Origin: Lycium barbarum
Lineage: Eukaryota; Streptophyta; Magnoliopsida; Solanales; Solanaceae
Direction of reading: 5' to 3'
NCBI RefSeq assembly: GCF_019175385.1
Contig: NC_083345.1
Span: 6,425,205 to 6,489,204 of the forward strand
Length of the DNA: 64,000 nt
Shown piece by piece: positions 10,640 through 22,017 of the stretch. The translations under genes and the position numbers were made by a program. The notes under the pieces are model-generated. The model worked only from the letters and a program-made list of their open reading frames with translations. It was not told the DNA's origin and made no database searches. Each line of letters begins with the position of its first letter. Position 1 is the stretch's first letter.

Positions 10640-11341
10640 GGGCAATTCGCAGAATTGACCTTCTTTGGGGGTGGTCTTTAAATTTTGCCCTCATATTTGA
10701 AATCTTTAAATTTTGCCCTTCGGCTAAAACCCATAGGTTCCAGGTTCGAATCCCAACACAGTCAAAATTTTAAAAATAAATTTGCAAGGCAGAGTTTAAA
10801 TTTCGCTATGCCCTCACCGGCATACACTTGTGAAGGAATTACCAAAGTTATGTCGGACCCGACATACTTATGTCTTATGGGCAGACTTGGCATAAATATG
10901 CCGGGTCCGGCATAACTTTGGTAATTCCTTCACAAGTTTATGCCGGATCCGGCATAAAGTTTGCCCATAAGTATGCCCCCACCGGCATAAACTTGTTAAG
11001 GAATTACCAAAGTTATGCCGGATCCGGCATACTTATGCCAAGTCTGCCCATAAGGCATGAGTATGCCGGGTCCGGCATAAATTTGGCAATTCCTTAACAA
11101 GTGTATGCCGGGTCCGGCATACACGCGACCCAAACCTTGCCTTGTAATTTTTTTTTAATTTATGCTTGAGCGGGGGTTCGAACTCAGAACCTCATGATTT
11201 CTGAGTGAACGCTCAGAGTTGCAATGCGAAGGGCAAAAGTTAAAGACCACCAATATGAGGGACATAATTTAAAAACCATAAATATGAGGGGCAAAATTTA
11301 AAGACCGCCCCAAAAGAAGGGCAATCCGCGCAAAAAAATGT
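10640..11341. mobile_element. Fold-back element with palindromic TGCCGG core
   Basis: The 702-bp element is flanked by the perfect 9-bp repeat ACAAACTCA (10631-10639 and 11342-11350), which points to a Mutator-type transposase acting in trans. The left arm (about 10640-10800) and right arm (about 11135-11341) are diverged inverted repeats sharing CCTTCTTT, GGTGGTCTTTAAATTTTGCC and a GGTTCGAA word that resembles a pol III B box. The core holds TGCCGGRTCCGGCA palindromes at 10899, 10941, 11016, 11064 and 11106, plus the variant TGTCGGACCCGACA at 10851. Between them are inverted copies of CTTGTGAAGGAATTACC. Long open frames across the core are by-products of repetition. A related scaffold with another core is at 33935-34355. 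Confidence 0.75.
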
Positions 11342-11350
11342 ACAAACTCA

Positions 11351-12759
11351 TATATCACCTGCACCAAAATTAAGAACGGAAATTAACGCGAAAATACTCA
11401 TCCAAACAATATTACACTTTATAGTTTATACAATTGACATGTATGCTTTATTGATACACAATAGTGTGATTCATTGTTCTTACTGTGTTATATCTTCTTG
11501 ATATACAATTATGTGAATTGTATACTCCGAATGTGTGCAATATACAAAGTTGTAATGTGCAATAAATTCTTTAAGGAGTGCATTTTGTAAATGAATGCAC
11601 GCGGATATATTACCCATATGGGTAGTCCTATAAGGAAGCCCAAAATATATGTGTTTTGTCAAGTTTGATTGTTCATAAATGACAAAAGATAGCTCATTAG
11701 ACTAAGTTCTCATTACGCGTGAGGTCAATGGAAGAATTTGATTATATGAACTCTATTATATACTACTTTATCTTGCAATTTTTGAGTAGTTATTTCCCCG
11801 AATTGACAATAAATAATTAAACTAAAGGATGCTTGTTTCCTCCAATCAGCTACGAACACCCAATGGTGAACATAACGTTCATAATAGGGATACTTGATCT
11901 TAGCCAAAAGACCAAGAAAGGTATAGTAATAAATGAAAAGATAATCAACAACTGTACACTTAAATTCTGAATCTGCCTTTCTCGACCTTCTGTTTCTGCA
12001 CCCCTTTGCCACGTGACAAAAGCTAAAAATGTATATGAAACCAATGCAAAACGAGGGAAGATTACTATTTGCTTGAAGTTTGTAGTATAAGTGGTGTAAA
12101 ATAGCCAGGGATTGCAATGAATGCTAGAATGACTAGAGATCTAGCAATTATAGTGATCAGCTGGAGAATGTTTTTCAGCATTTAATCAATCAAAGGATTA
12201 AATTTTGGGCAACGATTGAATGTGATTGGAAAAACATTTCAAAACCATTCGTTTTATTTTTCGTATCATTTTTATTCCCTCAATTTCTTTTTCACTATCA
12301 TTTTCAAATTCCAATAATAGGACGGAATTTGAAAGAGAAAATATACTTTCCTTGACTTAATGAATAGATTTGGACATAGTACCTACAAATGACCACGTCT
12401 ACAAAATTCAGCTGCCTAATGCAGTAAATTAAAGTCCATTGCTTTCTACAATTATTATTTGTTAGGTGTGGAAATTTAAATGCATTTCTATTTCCAAATA
12501 GCTGGAGATGTAGGTATTTCATGCATAAATGCTCTCAAAGGAACGCTCTTAATTTTTTATATTTTTACTATCTTAAAATATGTATTGAATTTGTGTGGTG
12601 GAGTTGAGGTTCTTTAACAAAATGAATTGTCTATTTTAGAGAAGAAAGTGACAGACTTAATAATTAAAAAAAAAAAAAGAGAGAAAAAAGTGTCTGGTTG
12701 AAACTGATATAGGAAGTGTCAAATCTTTCTGCTTTCATTTTATGTATTTTTGTGGAGGC

Positions 12760-12826
<67 letters not shown>

Positions 12827-15800
12827 CAATTGAGTTCAAGATTAAAGAGTTGACAGACTGAATTGGATAATGATAATTCATAAAGTGTTTGTATATCTTA
12901 CTGGAAAAGCAATGATTAAATTGTACTATACTTTAAGGTATTGACCTAATTTAATAAATAGTTGAGAGTGTGTTAGAATGATAACAATTTTTTTATCCGA
13001 ACCGAGGTCTTTGAGTTTTGGGAATCGAGTTTTCTTTGACTGGAATCAAGAAAATCTACCATAATAAGCTTTCTACTCCACAAATACGAATTAGTCTAGA
13101 CCCGAAATGATTTTGTGTGTGGGTGTGTGTGTGTTTTTTTTTTTTTTTTAGCAAAAAGTGTAAATAGCACTCACTGCTCACTTTTCAGCCAAGTAATTGA
13201 AAATAACACTGCCTTGAAATTTCAAATCAACAAGTGAAACGCCTTCATAATGCCCCGAAATAAAATACCATGATAATAGCTATTTTTCAATTATAAAAAC
13301 TTGTCTATTTATGAATTTTAACCTTGAAAAATGACCTAGTTTGATATGATCGAGCTCTAAAAGTTAACGTTTAAATCACAAAGTAGTTGGAAGAAAGCCA
13401 ACTGTTACATGGAGGGGCTAGGCTGTACAAATAGCTCAACTTCAAGAAAAGGAGGTTTTGGAGGATTGTTTAACAGAAGGATATATTTTGGGAAATCTTT
13501 TACATACCACCAAGGATGTAAGGGAATGTATCTAACTTTTAATTAGAGGTTTCAAGCACTATTAAACAATGCGAGTTTTCATCAAAAATTGATTCGTTAA
13601 AAATGTTTTCAGCGAACTTTCCATTGGAGAATCCGTATTTCTGACACGTTTTCACATATTTTAGTAATGAGATTCAAGACCTGAAAATGAAGCATAAATT
13701 TGAATTAATCAAAATAGATTCCGAATACGAAAGGGTTATACCAGAAAAAAAAAAAAAAAAAAAGACCTTTTAAGTAATAAAGACTTTCAACCTACAGAAA
13801 GCTAGTGTGGGAAAAATTAGGAGTAGGAGGGAAATAAAAGCATTAGAATTTTATGGTACTTACATAAGGAAGATATTGCCATAAATAAATCCATTATGAA
13901 AGCGATTTTTCAAATATTCTTCTTCAGGATTTTTCATGTTGTGATGTTTAAAGTGCGAGTAATGCTACATTAGATACTTTGGGTTAATTAACTTGTCCAT
14001 TTCGTACTTTAATATGAAATATATACTTATGAAAAGAGTTGATTTGTATGCAAGTTTATACTAAAGATGATACTACAAGAATCAGCTGTTCCGCTTTGGA
14101 GAGATCTAGGTATTATAGGTCGCGGGTCTACTCTTTTCTTTGAAAAGGCGTACGTAAAAAAATTCACTCTTTTTATACCGTATAATTTTCGAAGGAAGGG
14201 GATTCAATTTACCTATCTGCACGTTTTGCTAGCTTCAGGATAAATTTAATAACAAGGACATTCTACTATCAACATTGGACAAATTAAGATTAGTGGACAA
14301 AATCGGTGATTGATATGGGATTATAAAGGATATCTTATCATATCATAATCAGATTTACTTTATCGTTTAACGTTCCCAAGTACCCTTGAAATTGACAGCT
14401 TCCACAAGATCACACATACAATACAACTAATGAACTAGACCTAATCTTGACTCCAATTTTCCACGCATATTAAAAAGAAAAATTGATTCACCTTAGCTCA
14501 TATAAAATACCAAGTTGATCCTATTTGCCAGCTTCTACATACATATCAATATAATCTCTATTCACAAAAAGTGGTAAATCTTGAATCAGATCTCTCTCAT
14601 ATCATCAAAACCAAGATTTGATATCCATGGCTCTCAAACCAAACTAGGTTGTGGAGGTTAGGTCATTCATGACTAAAAAGAAGAGAAATAGTTGACTTTT
14701 AATACTTCTTTTAGATTAAACATTAAATTATTATTCCCTCCCCTTCACAATTAGTGATTTTCTAGCCTCATAAATCTGACTCAGAATAAGTGATTTTCTT
14801 AAAAGAATATCAATTACCCATTTTTTAATTTTTATATATTTACCATTGTCTAATATATCATATAAACAAACTTCTAAAAAGTCTTTCAATACCTTTTTAC
14901 TTTTCTCATAAGTAGATTAGGATAATTGAGTCAAACAACTCTCTTAATCAAATGTTACTCACTAAGTAGTTTTTTTTTTTGGGGTCTTTACACAAATAGA
15001 CTGCACAATTCATCGATTACTTTTTCTAGTTGATATACATAAGTTATACACTGATTATACATGGTTATACATATATTATACATATATTATACATTCACCA
15101 GCTATTTTTAGCTTAAAAGGTTGGGTGAACGGCTATTTAGGTTAATTCTTCTTCTTCCTCTTTTTTTAATTGGCGTGTCTAGGGATGGAGTCACTGGTAT
15201 AATTACGGGATCCACGTAACTCAATAATTTTGATTCATGCTTTGTATTTGTGTTAAAAATATTTGTTTAATCTATATAATTTTCTATCTAGAACTAGTAA
15301 GTGAAAAATGATTAATTGTGATCCAGAATTCATAAATTAATTCTAGATCTACCTCCAAGTGTGCCAAAACCTTAAAAATTACTTATTGTGGTCCGATCCG
15401 TAGAGAATAGTAAATTACTAATTAAAGTAAAAAATAAATTAGGATGTTGGGTAGGCTGCAGAAGAACAAAAAAATTAAATGTCGATGGTAGACATTCCAA
15501 GCAATGAGTGTTATAATCAGCCCCCACCTTGGGATCCATTGTCTCTGCCTCAACCAACATTTGGAATAATATTATTGTGGTGAAGATTCCCTATATATTG
15601 CAATCCCAAATTAAACTAGATTAGTGATAAACACTACTTTAATTAACTATGCGTAGCTGGTGTAACTTGTCTCCTCAACATGGTCATTACAAAATTAATT
15701 TTGAAATCAACTTAGATCTGACTGATAATTGTTAGAACCACACCCCAAACCCCCACCATTTTTCTTTTCGGGATTGAGCGAAGTGATATTATTAGATCGG

Positions 15801-17225
15801 AAAATACTTACCTACACATGGTATTTACACCAATTTAAATAATTTAATCTTAAGAAATTAGAAATTAAAATAAAAAAATATAAATAACACTTAACTTGTT
15901 TAAGCGATAAAAGTTTATATTAAAAAACATGTCATGTATTCAACTATGCATTTGTTGTAAAAACAGATAAGCTTTCCTTTTCTTTAAGGACCAATTAGTC
16001 AAGATTGATATTTCCCTCTGGGGTTCACCTTGTTTCTTTTGTGCTTCTTTTTTTTTTTTTTTTGCCAGAAAAAGAAACGGAAGAAGGAAAATACATTTTA
16101 AGTTGATATGGCTATAAGTCAACGCCAATAATTAAATTGTTAAATTGTTTTACTACTGCCTGTAATTTACTACGTAGTAGTTTCTAGGTAGTCAATAAGG
16201 AATGCGAGAACTCATAAATCTGAAAAATAAATGAATTATTTGATAATTGATCTTACATCAATATACTAAGATTTATACAGCTATTTAATTGGAGAAAAAA
16301 GTCCCGTATGAATTAGTGGTTAATAATGAAGAACTTATAAGCTTTGACAACTGATATATTAGCATAACAGCAATCCTCTCAAAGGTCTATCCAAAAAATA
16401 GTGTCAGGGCCTGAGAAAGTAATAAATGTCAGAAATATCTGGACCAAAGTTACCCTATAGTAGTTCATAAAATAAGTAGAGGAGAAACAAATTATCAACA
16501 GAAGAATCGCTTTTGCACACAATTCAGAAATACTTTCACAAATAACTGACATGAGACAGGTGAATATTCAAAATTAAAGAAATGACAATCGTTGGGCTAA
16601 GTCAGTTAAAATATACGCTCAACATTGTATGATGTTGTCTGGTTTCAGTAAAGACCGGAGAATTCTCTCCAAAAGACCTTATATCATTTAAAATATTTCT
16701 ACACCATGTATGTAATTATTTGTTATGGTCCCACAAGCTACTTTCTTAATGCATAGCTCCAAGAAGGCAGTAAACCCAGTCTTACATATTACTCTGTCAT
16801 TTCTATACTCGTTCTTTCAGATCTTAGATTTTGATATTAGCAATTGGGCTACGTCAGATGAAAAATACTTTAAAATGGTGTGATACTCTTTGTTGAACCA
16901 AGCTAGTCCGCACAATTTTTCACAAAATGCCTCACACCAATAAAAAATATCACGATACCTCATACATAATTAAATTCTTTTTATTAACAGTTACTAATAT
17001 GGGATTTCATTTGCAAATTCAACAATAATATTGCATTCCAGGGATATAATACATTCACGTTTTAGAAGCAAAATGCAATTAGGTAAGCGTTATTTATCTG
17101 CTTAATTTTCTTGGAAAGGTAGCTGTTTGATATTTACATTGATACATATGCAAAAAATAAGGTCACAGTGGTCCTAAGTCAGTCTAAATATATATCTGTA
17201 CTTCTATATTTTTCCTTTTTTCTAT
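11351..17225. other. Intergenic DNA, 11.4-17.2 kb, with microsatellites
   Basis: No gene recognised. It contains the (AT)n microsatellite at 12763-12824, homopolymer runs near 13130-13150, 13745-13765 and 16049-16063, and a possible MITE end at about 14733 (ATTCCCTCCCCTTCACAATT). A TATACAT-rich repeat-like segment lies at about 15020-15140. The 130-codon minus-strand frame at 11725-12117 has no family motif and was not called. Confidence 0.4.
12763..12824. repeat. (AT)n microsatellite
   Basis: About 30 uninterrupted AT units, likely length-variable between individuals. Confidence 0.9.
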
Positions 17226-17228
17226 TTT

Positions 17229-17536
17229 CACTATAAGAAAGTATAGAAATGATAATAAAAAATTTAATGTTTAGCAACAACTTAGTTTTATTGTTGGCAA
17301 ATGAACCTTTTGTTCCTAAATAATTTAATTTTGTTGTCATAGTATTAATTATTTTTGCAAAAAGTACTTATGGTAACAAAAAGAAAAAAGTTGTTGTACG
17401 TTGTTACAATAACAACAGTTGGGAAAAGTCTATGCAATTTTTTTTTTTATTTGTTGCCAAAAATGCTTTTTGCAACAATAATCAATTTATGACAATAATT
17501 TTTTTTTTATTACAAAATATATTTTTTCTTGTAGTG
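17229..17536. mobile_element. CACTA-type MITE, 308 bp
   Basis: The left end is CACTATAAGAAA, and the right end is TTTCTTGTAGTG, whose reverse complement is CACTACAAGAAA. The flanking 3-mers are TTT on both sides (17226-17228 and 17537-17539). CACTA ends and a 3-bp duplication are diagnostic of the superfamily. The interior repeats TTGTTG(C)CAAA-like words in both orientations and has no transposase. Confidence 0.8.
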
Positions 17537-17906
17537 TTTGGGCAAACATATGTAATTAAATATAGTATCAATCTTATATAGTGGGTATTAGGACCACCCA
17601 CCAACCAAATATCCTATATAGGCTTATTGTAAAAAAGCGATAAAAACTCCAAAAAGTTAACTGGGTGGTAGTCACTTTCTTGATATCTGTATATTTATTT
17701 ATAGTCATCCTCGTATATCTTTCAAGATAAGGAGGAGCTGTAGCTAGCTAGAATTTCTAAGTTATGCGTTTGAAAAAGGGCATTGTGTTGGCATTTTATA
17801 CATTGCCAAAAAACTATCTCTTGTAGTTTAGTGTGACATTGACACTACCAGATAGCAAACTAAGGGCGTGTTTGGTAGGAAAGGAAAATGTTTTCCTAAA
17901 TAATAA

Positions 17907-18175
17907 GTGGTCGTTTGGTTTGAGGTCAAAATAGTCCCGGGATTGTATTTATACCATCTGTTGGTATTATTTTATACCATCTGAAAGATGGTATAAAATA
18001 ATACCAGTATAAGTGGGTTAAGAAGGTATAAGTTGAGTTATTCCAGCACTAATTTTTATACCACGTTTGGTACAAGGTATAAAATAATCCCGAGATAAAT
18101 CTATACCTTATACCAAACGTGGTATAAAAATTAGTACCGGCATAACCCATGTTATACCTTAAACCAAACGACCAC
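17907..18175. mobile_element. PIF/Harbinger-type (Tourist-like) MITE, 269 bp
   Basis: Inverted ends are GTGGTCGTTTGGTTT and AAACCAAACGACCAC. The flanking trinucleotide TAA (17904-17906 and 18176-18178) fits the TWA target of Harbinger transposases. The interior is largely self-complementary (TATACCATCTGAAAGATGGTATA, then TACCACGTTTGGTA). Confidence 0.8.
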
Positions 18176-18178
18176 TAA

Positions 18179-19027
18179 GTGAATTATTTCTTTACTTCTT
18201 GGTGTTAGGAAACTAAGCAGAAGATTATTATATCAAAAGCATTTTATATCATTTAGGCAAATATTATGGGGGAGGGAGTGAATGGTAGGACTATGGGGGT
18301 GGTGGAGATGGCTGATGGGGGCTATGGGGGTGGATGGGAAGTGGGGTGTGTTGGAGGGTGGAGAAGAGATAATAACGTCGAATGATACTTATGGAATTTA
18401 TTTCCTACTTCCATTAGGGAAATAAATATAAACTCATTCTTAGAGAAAGTATTTCTTGAATTTTTTTATTAATCAAACATGAAAAAATAGAAAATATTTT
18501 CTGAAAAATATGTTCCGCGTACCAGTCGCACCCTAAGTTCGAAAAGGATTGAAAGGTAAAAAAGATACTCCGTATATCTTTTGGGAAGTACATTAGGGGA
18601 TTGTGTGTTTGGATAAAAATTATTTGTGGCTGTCAAGGATTCAGATCATGGGCTCACAAATAAATCATACTCACTCCACTCATTTCACGTGCGTTAATTT
18701 GTCCTAAGAAAATTATAGTAAATTTTTTATATTTGAGAACTATTCAATTTTATTGAGTATGTTATTTTATTTTTAATGACATAATTTTTTGAAAATCACT
18801 TTATACAAATGTTCACATTTTATGAGAAGACGTGTAGAATTCTTACCACCAGAAGCAAATGTAGGATTTTAATTCTATGGATTCAATCTATATGTTTTAC
18901 TATTAAACCCGTTACACTTTGGAAATTATGGGTTGATTTGGATCTAAATTTTGTTAAAAATTTAATTAAAAATATCGAGTTCAGATGAAATTAATGTTGA
19001 TAGACTAGAATATACAACCACTAATTT
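18179..19027. other. Intergenic DNA before the Tat retrotransposon
   Basis: Purine-rich GGGGGTGG-type sequence near 18270-18360, otherwise AT-rich. No gene or element end recognised. Confidence 0.35.
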
Positions 19028-19032
19028 ATAGT

Positions 19033-19618
19033 TGTTTAACCTTAAAACGGAGAACAATTACATTTATGCGTGACGCCAAAGATATGTGGCTAAATTCAAT
19101 TCAAGATTAAATAGCGAGATAAGCCAATAAATGAATAGAGAAGCAGATCTGACCAACCGTTAAGTACGTCTGGCCTCGGGTATAGAAACCGAGGTCAATA
19201 CCTTCTGTTAGGAACTTACACGAAGTATAATAAAAATGAACTTAAGAACAGATGGGAATGGTTTTAAAAAGATTCTTATGATTGCTGATGTAAACTGTTT
19301 CTCTCCTTGCTATCGCCAATCCCCTTCATGAATGATAACCTCCTCTTTATATAGTAGAGGAGTTTCAACCCTAGTACAATTCTAAATAAAGAAAATAAAT
19401 CTGGTGACAAATGTTTTGCCGAGATCGACGCCGAATTATCCGATTGAGGACGGATATTTCGGTCTTCCGCTGATGGCAGTCAATCGCCCTTCCTTTATCG
19501 CCTCATCTCGGCCCGAACTCGAGGCCTCGTTCCCGGTGAGACGGTCGTATTGTGACCGAGCATAACCATAAAAACGGGAAACCGAGCGTGCCTGTATCCT
19601 CGGTTTTACCTGTATACA
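19033..19618 (-). repeat. 3' LTR of the Tat element
   Basis: Left copy of the 586-bp LTR; the element runs on the minus strand, so this is the 3' LTR. It contains a TTTATATAG TATA-like word at about 19350. The abutting plus-strand CCCCCCC at 19624-19630 is the minus-strand polypurine tract (AAATGGGGGGGACTATC). Confidence 0.9.
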
Positions 19619-19834
19619 GATAGTCCCCCCCATTTCCCGAGGTACAATTACTGACGGCGGGGAATGGACCGAAATAAGCTAAACAACCGCCTCCAATTAC
19701 CTAGGACGGGACCTTTAAGTCAAATCTCACTTTGCCGGATGCTAGGTCATTATTACCCAGCCGCCAAATCTTTTTGGGGAATCCTCCTTATATCAGAATC
19801 CTTGATACGCTACAAGATCTCTTGAATCTCTTTC

Positions 19835-19843
19835 TATATAAAG
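19835..19843 (+). promoter_or_regulatory. TATA-like box upstream of antisense ORF 1
   Basis: TATATAAAG lies about 165 bases before the ATG of antisense ORF 1 and is followed by a pyrimidine-rich leader with TTCTTCAAATC words. The second antisense ORF has the same arrangement. Promoter activity is inferred only. Confidence 0.4.
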
Positions 19844-20003
19844 CCCATGTATTCTTTCTTTTCCATGCATCTGCACTTCTTCAAATCTTACTTTGTTTCA
19901 CCTCGAAACCTACTGATATTCCCGTACTGAGCCCATAATACTCTTCGGATCTTCAATATTCTTGTTCCAGGGTGTGAGTACTTATTGTTAAGGAGGACCT
20001 TCT

Positions 20004-21264
20004 ATGATCATGACTTACGTACCGTTATTGACTCAGGGTGAAGATCAGCATTCGTTCATGCCATCAACTAGAGCCGCTGGCTCCGATAGGGAGTTGGAAT
20101 CTATCGCTGATGGTATTGTTCCGTTGGGTTTTATTTATACGAACGACTGTAAAGTTCTTCATCATCTTGACCCGGTGGAGAATTTCGAATCTTGTATCGG
20201 TGATAGCACCATTACTACGATCAGGGAAGATTGCCATCTAGGCGCATACGTCGACCTCCTCCCCGTTGGGGATGGTGTGAAAATAAATCATCATGTTGTC
20301 GGTTACTCGTTATCATACACTTATCCTTTTTCCATAGGGTTCACCCTTCCTGTTCATAGAATAATCGAGGACTTCTGCCGTCGATATTGAATATGTATCG
20401 GGCAGATCGCCTCGTAAATTTAGAGGCTCGTGTTCTGCATTGAGAAGTTGGCCAATGCGGCCGGAGTCGCTTTTACCCTCGATCATTTGCTTCATTTATA
20501 TGTAACTCGGCTGATCCGAGGGGGAATTGTTCAGATGCTTCCCAGGGGAAGCCGAAGCCTAATCGACCCCGAAGACGATTATGATCGAGGATGGCTTCAC
20601 TGGTTCGTGATGATGCGCACGGTTCAACTTCACCGTCCATCGCCTGTAGATTTTCCCGAAGTGTGGAACCCTTCACCGGATCCGGTTGAGCCCACGCTTA
20701 AAACTGCTATTTTTGAATGGGTGATTGCCCTTCTTCAGGCTTCTCGTAGCTTAGGCCGTTCTTGGAGAAGAATGGCACCTGAAGGGTGGAAAGGCAAAGA
20801 CCATGGTAACTTCTTAATCTGATCGTTTCGACCCTCATTTCCCTGTATTATATCCTGACTGGTTTCCAGGACTTCGGACGAGGAAGGCTACCAAGGGAAA
20901 GTCAGTAGCTGAGGACGTAGTTCGGGGAAGAAGAACACCTGCTCCATCGAGGCCACCTAGACGCAGGGAGGCTGGAAGTTTTCCCGTTGTGCATTCGGGG
21001 GTTGGATCTCGAGTTTGAACTCGCCATATTATGGGGACCCGTCGGGAAATGCCTTCGGGTGAAACTCCACCAATGATTGTGCTCGATGAGGAAGATTTAT
21101 CGGGATTGGATATCCCCGGGTCATCTGCCTCTGGTGCAAGTCACTGGGATATCTAATCGGTATCAACCATCAGTGCCGCATCCCGTGGATAGACTCGGAG
21201 ATCTCATCCTCCGACTTGTTAGGTTGAGTAAGGGTGTGGCTGCCTTACTTTTGTTTTCCAATTA
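20004..21264 (+). pseudogene. Antisense ORF 1 of the Tat element (degenerate)
   Basis: This runs opposite to gag-pol. The first block (20004-20387) has an EDC motif and YTYPFSIGFTLPVHRIIEDF; the next (20430-20805) has HLLHLYVTRLIRGGIVQML. The same two blocks occur in antisense ORF 2, so the two are paralogues. The domain resembles the one catalogued as 'putative gypsy type transposon' in plants, whose function is unknown. The first block ends RRY-stop and further stops lie between 20390 and 20430. A candidate intron starts at GTAACTT after 20804, and a basic segment (GRRTPAPSRPPRRREAG) follows at about 20925-20975. The coiled-coil part found in ORF 2 is absent. It is a broken, shortened copy. 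Confidence 0.6.
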
Positions 21265-21815
21265 ATGGTCGTAGAGTAGGGTTTCTTCTGCTTTTTCTGA
21301 TGTACTGATGTATCCGACATAGTCAAAATTTTGTGAAATGGAAAAAGCTTTAATGTGATTTCGCAAATTGGTTGTTATTGGACTTCATTGGGCATTCTAT
21401 GTGTATTGTTTGTACCCAAACATTTGTATATGCCCTTGTTATATTCGATCAGCAATTACTTACTCCATAATCCGTAAAAACCCGACATGTTTTGCTACCG
21501 GCCATCGTAGTCGAGCATCTTGTTATTAAACTCGGCCACGACTGGTTCGAAACCATATCCTTTGCGACCTATTCGGAAGCTGTACTCGATCATAGAGGTG
21601 TTCGCACAAGGTCCCGATCTAGGTCTCATCGGAAGGTCGACCCGTTTAAGCACGATCTGTTGGTTGAGTGGACGCCCCGGTTCCTTCTCGCATACGCTTC
21701 CCATGATTAGATAGGATCAAGGTCACATCCGCCACATCCGTCTGACATCGACACGTGTCGAAGCCCTGTTAGCTCTGAAGACGGTTGCGGAAGGTAGAGC
21801 GTCACGGTCTCACTC

Positions 21816-21822
21816 TATAAAA
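21816..21822 (+). promoter_or_regulatory. TATA box upstream of antisense ORF 2
   Basis: TATAAAA lies 196 bases before the ATG at 22018. The leader between them is pyrimidine-rich and carries a run of CTTCATATCTTCATAC-type repeats (21905-22010). Inferred from position and sequence only. Confidence 0.5.
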
Positions 21823-22017
21823 GCAAGTTTTCCCCTTCTTTTTTCACTTTCCGACTTTTACCAAAGGGAATTTTACCTGCGTGTGCTTTGGATACGTTGA
21901 TCTTCATATCTTCAAACCTTCATACCTTCATATCTTCATATCTTCATATCTTCGTATTAGTTTCCTGTTCAATCTTCATACCTTCATTCAAAACCTTCTT
22001 ATCTTCATAATTCCGAA

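Noticed and set aside
10685..11097. Two overlapping plus-strand frames with YAGSGI repeats
   Set aside because: Produced by the TGCCGGRTCCGGCA palindromes of a non-coding fold-back element.
10454..11185. GGTTCGAA words as true tRNA genes
   Set aside because: There is only a B-box-like word in each arm, no A box at tRNA spacing, and no cloverleaf.
11725..12117. 130-codon minus-strand frame
   Set aside because: No family motif, AT-rich codon use like the surrounding non-coding DNA, and a second overlapping frame of similar quality.
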